A stretch of 64,000 nt of DNA from Chryseobacterium koreense CCUG 49689. Its GTDB lineage: Bacteria > Bacteroidota > Bacteroidia > Flavobacteriales > Weeksellaceae. Within the stretch, counting starts at the first letter, position 1; each line of letters begins with the position of its first letter. Under the pieces are notes generated by a model. That model was not told where the DNA came from and made no database searches. It saw only the letters and a list, made by a program, of their open reading frames with translations. Positions 15,816-26,618 of the stretch are shown piece after piece. The position numbers and the translations under genes were made by a program. The stretch spans positions 62,001-126,000 of the forward strand of contig NZ_LFNG01000006.1 in NCBI RefSeq assembly GCF_001045435.1, given 5' to 3'.

Positions 15816-18014
15816 ATGAATGCTCCAGAAGCAATTATTGAAAAATTTCAGTTGAAAGACGGGAGAGAAATCTCCATCGAGACAGGACGGCTCGCAAAAC
15901 AGGCAAACGGTTCTGTGGTCGTAAAATGTGGCGGAACGATGCTTCTTGCAACAGTTGTAGCCAACAAAGACGCCAATCCGGGAGTGGATTTCCTTCCGCT
16001 GACGGTAGATTACAGAGAAAAATTCTACGCAGGAGGTAAAATTCCGGGCAATTTCTTCAGAAGAGAAGCAAGACCTTCCGATGAGGAAATTTTGACCATG
16101 AGATTGGTGGACCGGGTTCTACGTCCGCTTTTTCCGGAAGATTTCCACGCTGAAGTTCAGGTGATGATTTCCCTGATTTCCTATGACAAAGAAGCCATGC
16201 CGGAAGATTTGGCCGGTTTAGCGGCATCTGCAGCCATCGCAATTACGGATATCCCTTTCAATGGACCTATGTCCGAAGTGAGAGTGGTGAGAATCGACGG
16301 TGAACTCTCTGTGAACCCAAGTTTCGAAAATCTGAAAAAAGCCGACATCGACATCATGGTAGGCGCAACGAAAGATTCCATCGTGATGGTGGAAGGAATC
16401 ATGGACGAAATTTCGGAAGCGGAAATGATTGAAGCGATTCAATATGCCCACGAAGAGATTAAAGTTCAAATCGCTGCCCAGGAAAGATTGGCGGAAAGAG
16501 TGGGAAAAGCATTCCCAAAAAGAGAATATTCCCACGAAAACCACAACGAGGAAATCCGTGAAAAGGTTTGGAAAGAAACTTACGAAAAAGTTTACGATAT
16601 AGCGAAAACCCCTTCCGCAAAAGAAGAAAGACATGATAACTTCGCTGCGGTTTTGGAGGAGTTCCTTTCGCAGTATTCAGAAGAAGAAAGAGCGGAAGTA
16701 GAGCCGTTCGCTAAAATATACTACCACGACGTAGAGAAGGAAGCTATGCGACAAATGATCCTGAACGAAAAAGTTCGTTTGGATGGTCGTGATCCGCAAA
16801 CAATTCGTCCGATTTGGTCAGAAATCGATTATCTTCCGGGAGCACATGGTTCTGCGATTTTCACGAGAGGGGAAACTCAATCGTTGACCGCGGTAACTTT
16901 AGGCTCCATCAAAGATGCAAACATGGTGGATTCGGTGGCATCTCAATACGATCAAAAGTTTTTCCTGCACTACAATTTCCCGCCATTCTCCACCGGTGAA
17001 GCAAGACCTTTGAGAGGAACTTCGCGTAGAGAAGTAGGTCACGGAAATCTGGCTCAAAGAGCGCTTCAAAACATGATTCCTGTTGAAAATCCTTACACCA
17101 TCAGAATCGTTTCCGATATCTTGGAATCCAACGGTTCATCTTCAATGGCGACGGTTTGTGCGGGGACTTTGGCGCTAATGGATGCCGGTGTGCAGATCTC
17201 AAAACCGGTTTCCGGAATTGCGATGGGATTGATTACTGATCCAAAATCGGGAAAATTCACCGTACTTTCAGACATTCTTGGTGACGAAGACCACCTTGGA
17301 GACATGGACTTTAAAGTCACAGGAACAGCTGACGGAATCACCGCTTGCCAAATGGACATCAAAATCCAGGGATTGACAATGGACATCATGACGACTGCCT
17401 TGAACCAGGCAAAAGAAGGAAGGTTGCATATCCTAGGAGAAATCCTGAAAACCATCGATAAACCAAGAGCCGATGTGAAACCACACGCTCCGAAAATGGA
17501 AGTTCTGGAAATTCCAAAAGACTTCATTGGTGCGGTAATCGGACCTGGTGGAAAAATCATTCAGCAGATGCAGAAAGATTTCGAAACCGTGATTGCGATT
17601 GAAGAAATTGGCGAAATCGGAAGAATCGAGATTTCCGGAGTGAGCAGAGAAAACATCAACGCAACCATTGCAGCGATCAACGAAATCACTTTCGTACCGG
17701 TTGTAGGAGAAGTTTACAAAGGAAAAGTGGTGAAAGTAATGGATTTCGGCGCATTTGTAGCCATTGCAAAAGGAACAGAAGGACTCCTCCATATTTCCGA
17801 AATCGAATGGAGAAGACTGGACAAAGTTCCTTACGCGGAAGGCGACGAAGTGGAAGTGAAATTCATGGGTTATGATGACCGCAAGAAAATGAAACTTTCC
17901 AGAAAAGTGCTTCTGCCAAGACCTCCAAGACCTGAAGGCGACAAACCAAGACAGGACAGACCGAGAAATGGGAATGGTGAAAACCAAAAGCCACAGAATG
18001 AAGGTGAAAAATAA
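15816..18014 (+). CDS. pnp: Polynucleotide phosphorylase
   Basis: PNPase degrades RNA 3'-5' by phosphorolysis and can add nucleotides in reverse; it acts in mRNA turnover and the degradosome. The 732 residues cover two RNase PH domains ([22 protein letters not shown] in the first, [17 protein letters not shown] in the second), a helical linker, a KH domain at ~565-625 ([16 protein letters not shown]) and an S1 domain at ~630-700 ([17 protein letters not shown]). A proline/arginine/asparagine-rich tail ends the protein. The roughly 70-base leader after the -7 box could host autoregulation, as known for E. coli pnp, but no specific structure was identified. Confidence 0.96.
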   Translation: MNAPEAIIEKFQLKDGREISIETGRLAKQANGSVVVKCGGTMLLATVVANKDANPGVDFLPLTVDYREKFYAGGKIPGNFFRREARPSDEEILTMRLVDRVLRPLFPEDFHAEVQVMISLISYDKEAMPEDLAGLAASAAIAITDIPFNGPMSEVRVVRIDGELSVNPSFENLKKADIDIMVGATKDSIVMVEGIMDEISEAEMIEAIQYAHEEIKVQIAAQERLAERVGKAFPKREYSHENHNEEIREKVWKETYEKVYDIAKTPSAKEERHDNFAAVLEEFLSQYSEEERAEVEPFAKIYYHDVEKEAMRQMILNEKVRLDGRDPQTIRPIWSEIDYLPGAHGSAIFTRGETQSLTAVTLGSIKDANMVDSVASQYDQKFFLHYNFPPFSTGEARPLRGTSRREVGHGNLAQRALQNMIPVENPYTIRIVSDILESNGSSSMATVCAGTLALMDAGVQISKPVSGIAMGLITDPKSGKFTVLSDILGDEDHLGDMDFKVTGTADGITACQMDIKIQGLTMDIMTTALNQAKEGRLHILGEILKTIDKPRADVKPHAPKMEVLEIPKDFIGAVIGPGGKIIQQMQKDFETVIAIEEIGEIGRIEISGVSRENINATIAAINEITFVPVVGEVYKGKVVKVMDFGAFVAIAKGTEGLLHISEIEWRRLDKVPYAEGDEVEVKFMGYDDRKKMKLSRKVLLPRPPRPEGDKPRQDRPRNGNGENQKPQNEGEK

Positions 18015-18030
18015 TGCTTAAATAATTTTG

Positions 18031-18092
18031 CCAATCCCGTTTTGGGATTTGCGAAAATTGATAGAAGTCCCGCTTTTAAGCGGGATTTTTGT
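18031..18092 (+). terminator. Terminator of pnp
   Basis: Two hairpins lie in tandem: AATCCC/GGGATT at 18032-18049, and a GC-rich stem TCCCGCT/AGCGGGA at 18068-18085 followed by TTTTT. The second is the likely terminator. Confidence 0.85.
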
Positions 18093-18311
18093 ATTAGAAG
18101 ACACCTTTTGAAATCTGAATCGATTTTAAATTTTCTAATGCTAAAAAGCATCAAGAGTAAGCGTGGAAAGTTTTCGAAGAGCTATCATTGAACCTGGTAA
18201 TTTTATTTGCTCACCATGTGGAAGGAATCCGCCTGATGTAGTTTTGCAGGTCCATTATTAAGAAAATTTCGCCTCGGATTCAAAAGAGTGAAACTAGGTT
18301 AAAAGCCAATG
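18093..18311. other. Non-coding stretch between pnp and the lyase gene
   Basis: About 220 bases between the pnp terminator and the terminator of the leftward lyase gene. No open frame with coding character, repeat or RNA gene was recognised here. Confidence 0.5.
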
Positions 18312-18348
18312 AAAAAACCCTCCCGGAGTTTAAATATCCGAAAGGGTT
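18312..18348 (-). terminator. Probable terminator of the tyrosine phenol-lyase gene
   Basis: An imperfect stem (18316-18327 with 18337-18348; outer AACCCT/AGGGTT and inner CGGA/TCCG with mismatches between) is followed on the minus strand by a run of T. Confidence 0.65.
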
Positions 18349-18397
18349 CTGTCTTTAAATATTTCTAGGATTTGAAATCCCGGAAGGATTAATTCAA

Positions 18398-19819
<1,422 letters not shown>

Positions 19820-19908
19820 TCAGCTGAAAATCCATGTTGTCCGAAAATGTAAAATCAAATCAGGTGGGTTTGCGCAGAAATTTCTTATAGAGCAGCAACG
19901 AAAATATA

Positions 19909-19924
19909 TCGAAAGTACTTTCGA
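19909..19924. promoter_or_regulatory. 16-bp perfect palindrome upstream of tpl
   Basis: TCGAAAGTACTTTCGA is a perfect inverted repeat centred about 140 bp before the lyase start codon, in otherwise featureless AT-rich DNA. The symmetry suggests a dimeric repressor or activator site, but no regulator is adjacent. Confidence 0.45.
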
Positions 19925-20402
19925 AAAATTTTAAGAAGTGTAGTTCTGCTGTTCCCATAAGGTTTGAAACTGAACAAATTTAAGGAATATAATAACATAG
20001 ATTTTGTGATTTGCGTCATAATATTGACCTCATTCCACAAACAGGATTAAATAAAAATAAAATGATAAATCGAGCAATTTTGCGAAAAACCATGTTGGTA
20101 CCGTACCACAAATTGCGGGAAACATTGAAAAAAAAACGGATAGATAGATCGGCTTCAGAAAAACCAAAAGAATCAAATCACTTCAATGAAAAATATTGAA
20201 CTAAAAACTTCACTTCTGTGGGTTCTTCATATTGCTGCATGCCTAAAATTTCCATTAAAAAGCTTTCCATTTTAAATAAAAAAATCAATTTGTTTGAAAA
20301 AAGGGTTTTTTCACTACTATTTATTGATGTGGTTCTTTCTAATTTTATGGGCTGAATGTATTGAACATCATTAGAAAAAAAACCAACAAAAAATTAACAG
20401 CC
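19925..20402. other. Long intergenic stretch before the lysozyme-patatin pair
   Basis: About 480 AT-rich bases. They include a 13-bp palindrome (TGGTACCGTACCA at 20096-20108) and a 62-codon open frame at 20011-20199 that lacks convincing protein character. No tRNA, terminator or known repeat was seen. Promoter elements for the downstream pair presumably lie here, but none matches the consensus well. Confidence 0.4.
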
Positions 20403-21320
20403 ATGCCGACAAATCCATTAGAAACAAGAATTAAAGAAATCCAGAAAAAACTTTCCGTCACTGAAACAGGTATTTTTGACTTAGCAACCTGCAATCAACT
20501 TGAAATACTTTTAGGGGGTTTAATCACCGACTTCAACCTGGAAGAAAAAAAGAAGAACATCCAAAGATTACTCGGCTTCACCGGAAAAGCCATTGACGGT
20601 ATTTTTGGAGTGAACACCACCACCAAAATTGAAATGTTCCTCACCGAAAAACTGCCCGTAATCCCTTCCGGAGCTAGAATGATCGTTTCAAAAAAATCGC
20701 TTGAGCTGGTTATTGAAAGTGAGATCAGTTCACGGGCATCCTATAATTCCAAATACAAATTCCCGATTTGGCCGCAAGGAAACAGCGGAATCACCATCGG
20801 AATCGGTTATGACCTGGGATATGTTACCAAACAACAATTTGAAAAAGACTGGAAAAATTCGGTTAGTGAAAATAAACTCAACATGCTGAAAAACGTGATC
20901 GGATTAAAAGGCGATACGGCAAAAAATGCATTAAATTCATCATTAAGACAGATCGAGATCCCTTATGACGATGCTATATCGGTATTTTATGTATCCTCTG
21001 TACCGACTTATGCGAGAGAGACGGCCAATGTTTATCCCGGCATAGAGCTTCTTCCTCCGGATGCTCAAGGAGCGTTGCTTTCGCTGGTTTACAACCGCGG
21101 CGGTTCACTGGTCGGCGACACCAGAATAGAAATGAAGAATATCGCAGGACTGGTCAAGTCGAAAAATCTGCCTGGAATTGCCAATGAAATTCGCAAAATG
21201 AAAAGACTGTGGCAAGACAAACCCAATATGCGCGGACTCCTTCTGAGGCGGGAACGCGAGGCAATCTTAGTTGAGAATGCAAAATATTTTGTCCGGACTC
21301 AAGATTACATTTTCGCTTAA
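20403..21320 (+). CDS. Pesticin/T4-lysozyme-like muramidase with N-terminal peptidoglycan-binding-like repeats
   Basis: The 305-residue protein begins with two helical repeats resembling peptidoglycan-binding domains (RIKEIQKKLSVTETGIFD at ~5-25, NIQRLLGFTGKAIDGIFGVNTTT at ~48-75). A muramidase domain follows from ~100. Glu in LVIESEI and Thr in GITIGIGYDLG line up with Glu11 and Thr26 of T4 lysozyme (TIGIGHL), and LLSLVYNRGG and LLLRREREA fit the pesticin C-terminal family. It should cut the glycan backbone. There is no signal peptide. The ATG at 20403 is chosen because the upstream extension starts at TTG and is Lys/Asn-rich. The patatin gene starts 20 bp downstream. A phage endolysin, an effector or a lysis protein are all possible. 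Confidence 0.72.
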   Translation: MPTNPLETRIKEIQKKLSVTETGIFDLATCNQLEILLGGLITDFNLEEKKKNIQRLLGFTGKAIDGIFGVNTTTKIEMFLTEKLPVIPSGARMIVSKKSLELVIESEISSRASYNSKYKFPIWPQGNSGITIGIGYDLGYVTKQQFEKDWKNSVSENKLNMLKNVIGLKGDTAKNALNSSLRQIEIPYDDAISVFYVSSVPTYARETANVYPGIELLPPDAQGALLSLVYNRGGSLVGDTRIEMKNIAGLVKSKNLPGIANEIRKMKRLWQDKPNMRGLLLRREREAILVENAKYFVRTQDYIFA

Positions 21321-21340
21321 TTTTTCAAGTAAAAAAAATA

Positions 21341-22855
21341 ATGATGAATATTTACGATTTTTCTGAAATACTGTATTACATTGGCGAAGATGATGAAGGA
21401 AAGGAGCTGGTAAGCAAATTGAATGCCCTGAAAGCGCAAAACAAAACTTATTCCGACGTTTATACGAAGGATAAAGATGACAGCAGGTTTCAATTTGCCG
21501 AGCTGGTACAGGAAGGCGGCGGAACATTGGGAATTTCCTTGGTAGGATTCTGTTTTGTGCTGGAATTTCTGGGCATTCGTTTTCTCCGGCTTGCAGGAAC
21601 TAGCGCAGGCGCCATCAACACCTTGTTCATGGCTGCTTTAGGAAAAAACAAGGAATGTCCTGCAACTCCCGAACTCTTCCAGATTGTAAAAAACATGGAT
21701 ATGTTTTCATTTGTGGATGGTCACCGGATCGCAAGACGTGCGGTCAAAAGCATTATTTCTAAAGATGGCTGGTTACAGACCACGGTTTTCATCTTTGTGG
21801 CATTGGTGCTATTTCTAATGGTTTTATTTCCAATACTTCACATTTTCGATCTTATACCAAGTGCTACATTTTGGGTTGCACTTGGAATTTTGGCCCTATT
21901 TGTCGCCATCAATGTCTATCTGTACATGCGTTTTAAAAAGGCCAATTATGGGGTTAATTCAGGGAGCATATTCCTGAAATTCCTGGTCGAAAATCTGCAA
22001 AAAAAAGGTATATCCAGAAAACTCCAACTGGACCGCATCGCAAAATTTGTAATCAATGAAGATGGTACCGTGGAAGGAAATTCAAATTATCAATTCCTGG
22101 CCAGGAGCGAACACGTAGATGAAAATCAGAACATCATGGATGTCCTGAATGAGCAATACCATACCAATTTACAAAGTGTCTTCACCCTAAAGAACCTCAC
22201 TGCAGACTACACCTTTATTACGGTGGATATTTCATCCGAAAGGAAAATTGAATTTCCCGCACAGGCCGGACTTTACTGGAGTAATCCCAATTTTGATGTG
22301 AATCCGGCGGTTTTTGTTCGCGCTTCCATGGCGATTCCCTTGTTTTTCGAACCTGTTATTCAGAAAATCGATCGCTCGGATCTCAAAATTGTGGAGAGCT
22401 GGGAAAAGATTTTTGTCTATCAAAATGAAATTCCAAATAAAGGAATATTTGTAGATGGTGGCTCCATTTCTAATTTTCCCATCAGCATTTTTCATAATCA
22501 CAGGATCATCATTCCGCGGGTACCGATTTTCGGAATCAGAATAAATGACTCCAAACCAAACGCGGAAACCGAAATTAAAAACCTGGGAAACTATGCCGGA
22601 AGAATCTTAAACACCATGAAAAATAATTACGACAAAGATTTTCTCACCAAAAATAATTTCTACGAAAAATTCAGCATTGCAGATATCGACACCTATTTGA
22701 CCAACGCAAACTGGCTCGATTTCAATATGGACGAGAAAACCAAAAGAGCACTCTTCCTAAAGGGGGTAGAATCAGCGATCAAATTTATGGACGAGTTCGA
22801 CTGGTTTGACTACAAAATGAACCGCGCAAAAGTTTTTTTTGAAAACAACACCTAG
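21341..22855 (+). CDS. Patatin-like phospholipase with two internal membrane helices
   Basis: This 504-residue patatin-family lipid hydrolase has the oxyanion-hole glycines at GGGTLG (~59-64). The nucleophile elbow is G86-T-S88-A-G90, and the catalytic Asp is Asp372 in VDGGSISNFP. Between these catalytic parts, residues ~147-197 form two hydrophobic helices (TTVFIFVALVLFLMVLFPIL, then FWVALGILALFVAINVYLYM). The enzyme is therefore pinned to the membrane by an insertion in its own catalytic domain. No signal peptide is present. It lies 20 bp after the lysozyme gene and converges on the flippase gene 9 bp away. I infer that it hydrolyses membrane phospholipids; its trigger is unknown. Confidence 0.82.
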   Translation: MMNIYDFSEILYYIGEDDEGKELVSKLNALKAQNKTYSDVYTKDKDDSRFQFAELVQEGGGTLGISLVGFCFVLEFLGIRFLRLAGTSAGAINTLFMAALGKNKECPATPELFQIVKNMDMFSFVDGHRIARRAVKSIISKDGWLQTTVFIFVALVLFLMVLFPILHIFDLIPSATFWVALGILALFVAINVYLYMRFKKANYGVNSGSIFLKFLVENLQKKGISRKLQLDRIAKFVINEDGTVEGNSNYQFLARSEHVDENQNIMDVLNEQYHTNLQSVFTLKNLTADYTFITVDISSERKIEFPAQAGLYWSNPNFDVNPAVFVRASMAIPLFFEPVIQKIDRSDLKIVESWEKIFVYQNEIPNKGIFVDGGSISNFPISIFHNHRIIIPRVPIFGIRINDSKPNAETEIKNLGNYAGRILNTMKNNYDKDFLTKNNFYEKFSIADIDTYLTNANWLDFNMDEKTKRALFLKGVESAIKFMDEFDWFDYKMNRAKVFFENNT

Positions 22856-22864
22856 AATCCAGAA

Positions 22865-23905
22865 TTAATTGCCATTACCAAGAGCCGCTCTGGATTTCGC
22901 CAAAAAAGGAATGGAAATCACGCCCATTACAATCATAATGACAAGCTGCATGGTGTGCGAAATGAAAGCATAAGAAAGTCCAACTTCCGCACCTTCATCC
23001 GGGTTTTTCCCCATCGAAAGAAACAGAGCCATAATGCCTAATTTTAATGCAAGATGGAAAGCACCAATTCCACCTGAAGCCGGTACCATCATACCTAAAG
23101 TTCCCACCACAATGATGAAAAAACCATCCGCAAAGGTGAAGTTTGAAGTTTCCGGCAGCGCAAAACAAACAAGATAAGCCGCCAAATAATAGCAGATCCA
23201 AATCGCGGCGGAAAGCAAAATAAAACGAACTTTTTGTTTAAGCTTAAAAATCGAAGTCAGTCCGTGGAAAATTCCTTTGCCAAAATCTACAACCTTTTTG
23301 TAAATCGCAAACTTCTCCAAATTTTTCCGGAAAATAAAAAACAAAACACCCAGCAGCAGAACTATTCCCGCTATAATGACCAATTTATTTCCAGTTGCAG
23401 GTTCGGCAGTTTTGTTGTTTTCTTCAGTGACAAACTTATAAAATGAAACAATTGCACTGTATTTGAAAGCCATGGTCAATCCTAGAAACCCAAACATGCA
23501 GACCAAATCCACTACCCTTTCCAAAATAATGGTTCCGAAAGATTTCTCCACGGGAACTTTCTCAACTCCGAAAAGTGCTGTTGACCGGGCTAATTCCCCG
23601 CTCCTAGGAATCGTGAGATTCATCAAATACCCGAAAGCAATCGTCCAGAAAGAATTGGAATTTGATATGCGATAACCGAGTGGTTCAAGTAATAAGTTCC
23701 AGCGAATAGCACGAAACCAATACGCCAAAACCCCGAAAACTGCAGCTGCCAAAACCCAAAAATAATTTGCTTTGGCAAAATACCCGGCAATTTTTTGAAA
23801 CTCCAATCCACGGACGGCAAGCCACATAAAAAACATGGCAATTGACAATGAAATGGCAATGGTGAGAAAGGTTTTTACGGAATTGTTCTTTTTGGCGGAT
23901 TCCAC
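22865..23905 (-). CDS. Flippase-like integral membrane protein (LPG synthase TM-domain family)
   Basis: This 346-residue polytopic membrane protein of the UPF0104/YbhN family matches the N-terminal transmembrane part of lysylphosphatidylglycerol synthase without its transferase domain. Roughly eight or nine hydrophobic segments are visible. They include the family motif region WFRAIRWNLLLEPLGY and the MVPASGGIGAFHLALK loop, which carries conserved Pro and Gly residues. Its likely role is moving lipids or lipid-linked glycans across the inner membrane; the substrate is unknown. It lies 25 bp downstream of panD on the same strand, a pairing I recall as common in flavobacteria. Confidence 0.85.
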   Translation of the reverse strand: MESAKKNNSVKTFLTIAISLSIAMFFMWLAVRGLEFQKIAGYFAKANYFWVLAAAVFGVLAYWFRAIRWNLLLEPLGYRISNSNSFWTIAFGYLMNLTIPRSGELARSTALFGVEKVPVEKSFGTIILERVVDLVCMFGFLGLTMAFKYSAIVSFYKFVTEENNKTAEPATGNKLVIIAGIVLLLGVLFFIFRKNLEKFAIYKKVVDFGKGIFHGLTSIFKLKQKVRFILLSAAIWICYYLAAYLVCFALPETSNFTFADGFFIIVVGTLGMMVPASGGIGAFHLALKLGIMALFLSMGKNPDEGAEVGLSYAFISHTMQLVIMIVMGVISIPFLAKSRAALGNGN

Positions 23906-23930
23906 AATTGAATTTTGAAGGAAAGAAATC

Positions 23931-24281
23931 CTAGGTTAAAAGGTTGGTTTTTTCGTCGGGAAAAATAATTTTTGGCTGAAAGGATTTCGCTTCTTCAGGC
24001 GTCATCTTTGCATAGGACATTATGATGATGATATCTCCTTTTTGAACGAGCCTCGCAGCAGGACCATTCAGACAGATTTCGCCGGATTTTCTTCTTCCTT
24101 TAATCGCATAAGTATCAAATCGCTCCCCATTGTTCACGTTCACGATAAAAACTCTTTCACCCACGATGATTCCGGATGCCTCCAGAAGTTCCTCGTCAAT
24201 AGTGATGCTTCCAATATAGTTAAGATCTGACTCGGTGACGCGGACCCTGTGAATTTTCGATTTAAAAACTTCAATTAGCAT
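23931..24281 (-). CDS. panD: Aspartate 1-decarboxylase (proenzyme)
   Basis: PanD makes beta-alanine from aspartate for pantothenate synthesis. It is a pyruvoyl enzyme that self-cleaves between Gly24 and Ser25, visible as [10 protein letters not shown], with Ser25 becoming the pyruvoyl group. The 116-residue length and the later [13 protein letters not shown] and [17 protein letters not shown] motifs (with Tyr and Asn at the active site) are standard. It is the first gene of a two-gene leftward unit with the flippase. Its pathway partner panC lies at 11.5 kb. Confidence 0.95.
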   Translation of the reverse strand: MLIEVFKSKIHRVRVTESDLNYIGSITIDEELLEASGIIVGERVFIVNVNNGERFDTYAIKGRRKSGEICLNGPAARLVQKGDIIIIMSYAKMTPEEAKSFQPKIIFPDEKTNLLT

Positions 24282-24614
24282 GGCGCAAATTTAAAGCTTT
24301 TAATCAAAAAAGCACCAATAAATTAAATCCGGAAACGAACTTTGAAGTGTAAAAAGCCAAAATAACTACTTCTTGATGCAATTTGAAAGCCTATCGCTGC
24401 TACCAAACCGAAAGAAATCCACAAACATTTACAGCCAAATTAAATAATTCGCAATCTGAAAAATTCACAATAAAATTTACGAAAAAGTCCATTTTAAAAG
24501 CAATTGGCACAATCTTAGTATCTCCAAAAGGTTATAAAACCAAAAATATGAAATTTGCATATTTTTGTTAATTCAATGAATATTGTCAATTTTTGATTAA
24601 TTTTTACGAAAAAG
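24282..24614. other. AT-rich non-coding stretch upstream of the HU gene
   Basis: About 330 bases, strongly A- and T-tracted, between divergent panD and hup. One 62-codon frame (24383-24571) has Lys/Asn-rich composition expected by chance. No repeats or RNA genes were recognised. The A-tract density suggests intrinsically curved DNA. Confidence 0.4.
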
Positions 24615-24645
24615 TTTGCACAATTTGAAAATTGTTTTAAATTTG
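24615..24645 (+). promoter_or_regulatory. Promoter of the HU gene
   Basis: TTTG (24615-24618), a 19-base spacer and TAAATTTG (24638-24645) make an exact match to the flavobacterial promoter consensus, 33 bp before the start codon. Confidence 0.85.
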
Positions 24646-24678
24646 CTTTTATAATAAACTAACCTTAATAATTACATT

Positions 24679-24969
24679 ATGAACAAGTCTGAATTAATCG
24701 ACGCAATCGCAAAGGATGCGAGCATCACAAAAGTAGCGGCAAAAGCTGCTCTTGAATCTTTTATTTCTAATGTGACAAGCACATTGAAGAAAAAAGACGG
24801 AAAAGTTTCTTTGGTAGGTTTCGGTACTTTCTCAGTAGCTGAAAGAGCTGCAAGACAAGGAATTAACCCTGCAACTAAGAAACCGATCAAAATTGCTGCT
24901 AAGAAAGTTGCCAAATTCAAAGCTGGTGCTGATTTAGCTGGAGCGGTAATGGGTGGAAAGAAAAAATAG
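24679..24969 (+). CDS. hup: HU-family DNA-binding protein
   Basis: This 96-residue nucleoid protein bends and compacts DNA as a dimer. The HU signature is complete: MNKSELIDAIAKDASITKVAAKAAL at the N-terminus, GKVSLVGFGTFSVAERAARQGINPATKKPI through the beta arm, and AAKKVAKFKAGADL near the end. The strong promoter and dedicated terminator agree with an abundant monocistronic product. The HU and IHF families are hard to separate by eye; HU is the safer call. Confidence 0.95.
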   Translation: MNKSELIDAIAKDASITKVAAKAALESFISNVTSTLKKKDGKVSLVGFGTFSVAERAARQGINPATKKPIKIAAKKVAKFKAGADLAGAVMGGKKK

Positions 24970-24983
24970 TCATTCGCTAGACC

Positions 24984-25026
24984 TAAAAAATCAAACCCTG
25001 TCGAAAGACGGGGTTTTTTGATTTTA
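24984..25026 (+). terminator. Terminator of the HU gene
   Basis: A stem built from AAAACCCTGTC-type and GACGGGGTTT-type arms around a GAAA tetraloop is followed by a T-run, with A-rich flanks that extend the pairing. Confidence 0.88.
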
Positions 25027-25161
25027 ACACCTCAATAACTGCTTTTGAATTAGCTCAATCACTTTTCGGCACCATTCACTTATATCGGAAAAAAAGCCGC
25101 TTAAAACGCAAGCTCCATCATTCACCATTTCTCTTGCCGGAAGCTTTCAGAAGCTCCAACT

Positions 25162-25806
25162 TCATGGAGCGAGCCGAGAAATCTTCCAATCAAAATCTTC
25201 TTGGAGTTCGTAAATAATCCTGTCATGAAGACGATTTGGTCTTCCCTGCCAAAATTCAATTTCGTAAGGCTTTGCCAGATAACCACCCCAGTTTTCAGGT
25301 CGTGGGACTTCTTTTCCTTCAAATTCGACTTCCAGATCTTTGAGTTTTTCTTCAAGGAATTCCCTGCTGGGAATAACCTGGCTCTGTGGAGAGACTTTTG
25401 CACCAAGTTGGCTGCCTTTTGGTCTGGAATGAAAATATCCATCACTTATATTTTCGGGAACCCGCTCCAGATCTGCCTTAATGATGATCTGCCTTTCCAG
25501 ACTAGGCCAGAAAAAATGCAAACATGCTTTATGGGTTTGTTCGATCGCTTTTCCCTTTCTGCTCTCATAATTGGTATAAAAAACGAAACCATCCCAATCG
25601 TATGATTTAAGGAGAACCATTCTGGTTCTTGGGCAGCCGTCTTTCTCCAGGGTAGAAACCGACACCGCATTCGCCTCCGAAATATTTGGATTTTCTTCAG
25701 CTTCCAAAAACCAGTCCCTAAATTGCTGCATGGGATTTTCCCTGACTTGATTTTCAAGGAGTTGAGATTTGTCGTAAACTTTTCGGTAATCGTGAAGGTT
25801 TTCCAT
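25162..25806 (-). CDS. pdxH: Pyridoxamine 5'-phosphate oxidase
   Basis: PdxH oxidises pyridoxamine or pyridoxine 5'-phosphate to PLP with FMN. The 214-residue protein shows the FMN-binding RTRMVLLKSYDWDGFVFYTNYESRKGKAIE block, the HSRPKGSQLGAKVSPQSQVI segment, and the C-terminal RPENWGGYLAKPYEIEFWQGRPNRLHDRI that binds substrate and FMN. The ending (DFDWKISRLAP) is the family's usual one. It is divergent from yqgE with a 52-bp gap. It supplies PLP for enzymes such as the lyase at 18.4 kb. Confidence 0.95.
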   Translation of the reverse strand: MENLHDYRKVYDKSQLLENQVRENPMQQFRDWFLEAEENPNISEANAVSVSTLEKDGCPRTRMVLLKSYDWDGFVFYTNYESRKGKAIEQTHKACLHFFWPSLERQIIIKADLERVPENISDGYFHSRPKGSQLGAKVSPQSQVIPSREFLEEKLKDLEVEFEGKEVPRPENWGGYLAKPYEIEFWQGRPNRLHDRIIYELQEDFDWKISRLAP

Positions 25807-25818
25807 TAATTTTTTTAT

Positions 25819-25826
25819 TACTTTTG
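25819..25826 (+). promoter_or_regulatory. Possible -7 box of yqgE
   Basis: TACTTTTG matches TAnnTTTG 33 bp upstream of the yqgE start. No clear -33 TTTG was seen. Confidence 0.45.
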
Positions 25827-25858
25827 AATAAGAGGTTTTAGAACTCGTTATTACAAAG

Positions 25859-26407
25859 ATGAATTACTCTTACAAAGGTAAAATATTAATTTCCACTCCT
25901 GATATTTCCGGCGACATATTTTCCCGCTCGGTGGTTTTGATCATTGACCACAATGAAAATGGCGCTTTCGGCCTGATTCTAAATAAAAAGAACAACAATA
26001 TAAGTGCCCGACTTTTAGATATTTTTGGGTTCAATATAGATGTTTACGAAGGCGGACCGGTGGAAAATGACAAAATTTTCTTTATTTGCAAATCCCAAAA
26101 AGTCACGGAAAATTATTCCGACATTACTGAGGAGTTCTACCTTTCTGAAGATGTAGAAAACGTGGTTGCAGCAATTTTAGACCAAAGAATTTCGGTGAGC
26201 GATATTAAAGTTTTTTCCGGATATTCAGGTTGGGCGGCACACCAGCTCGAAAGTGAGATCCACCGAAAAATGTGGACCGTGGTGGATGTTTATAATTTGG
26301 ATTACACCTCCCCGAATGATCAAAACCTCTGGAAAAACATCATGCAGAATCTTGGCGGAGAATATCTTCTTTGGGCAAACTCGCCAGAAGATGTTTCCAT
26401 GAATTAA
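25859..26407 (+). CDS. YqgE/AlgH family protein
   Basis: This 182-residue member of the UPF0301/AlgH family is a conserved cytoplasmic fold of uncertain function. The typical N-terminus GKILISTPDISGDIFSRSVVLIIDHNENGAFGLILNK is clear, followed by EGGPVENDKIFFI and the VFSGYSGWAAHQLESEI motif. The family was once proposed as a transcriptional regulator of alginate genes in Pseudomonas, but that role is not general. Nothing near it hints at a partner. A hairpin terminator lies about 100 bp downstream. Confidence 0.9.
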   Translation: MNYSYKGKILISTPDISGDIFSRSVVLIIDHNENGAFGLILNKKNNNISARLLDIFGFNIDVYEGGPVENDKIFFICKSQKVTENYSDITEEFYLSEDVENVVAAILDQRISVSDIKVFSGYSGWAAHQLESEIHRKMWTVVDVYNLDYTSPNDQNLWKNIMQNLGGEYLLWANSPEDVSMN

Positions 26408-26514
26408 TGCTGAATCGCGGAAAAATCTAAATCAGTAACTTTAACAAAACTTTAGCAACCCACCACATAATTTGTACTGAAAGTTCTCGTTTTCATAGTA
26501 ACATAAAAAAACTA

Positions 26515-26552
26515 AAACCCGGTAAATGACCTTTTTGTTGTTTATCGGGTTT
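26515..26552 (+). terminator. Hairpin after yqgE
   Basis: A 12-bp stem with one G-T pair (26515-26526 with 26541-26552) encloses a 14-base loop. The 3' flank is GTCAATTTTT, a weak T-tract, so this is a moderate terminator. Confidence 0.6.
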
Positions 26553-26618
26553 GTCAATTTTTGGGAGCGTGTAAAGAAGCTGGAAAAGCCTAAAAAAATC
26601 AAGATTCCTTAGACTTTA

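Noticed and set aside
20011-20199. A 62-codon frame before the lysozyme gene
   Set aside because: It is Lys/Arg/Asn-rich with no domain or context. It may be a remnant but cannot be supported as a gene.
24383-24571. A 62-codon frame upstream of the HU gene
   Set aside because: The composition is expected by chance in A-rich DNA, and there is no promoter or conserved pattern.
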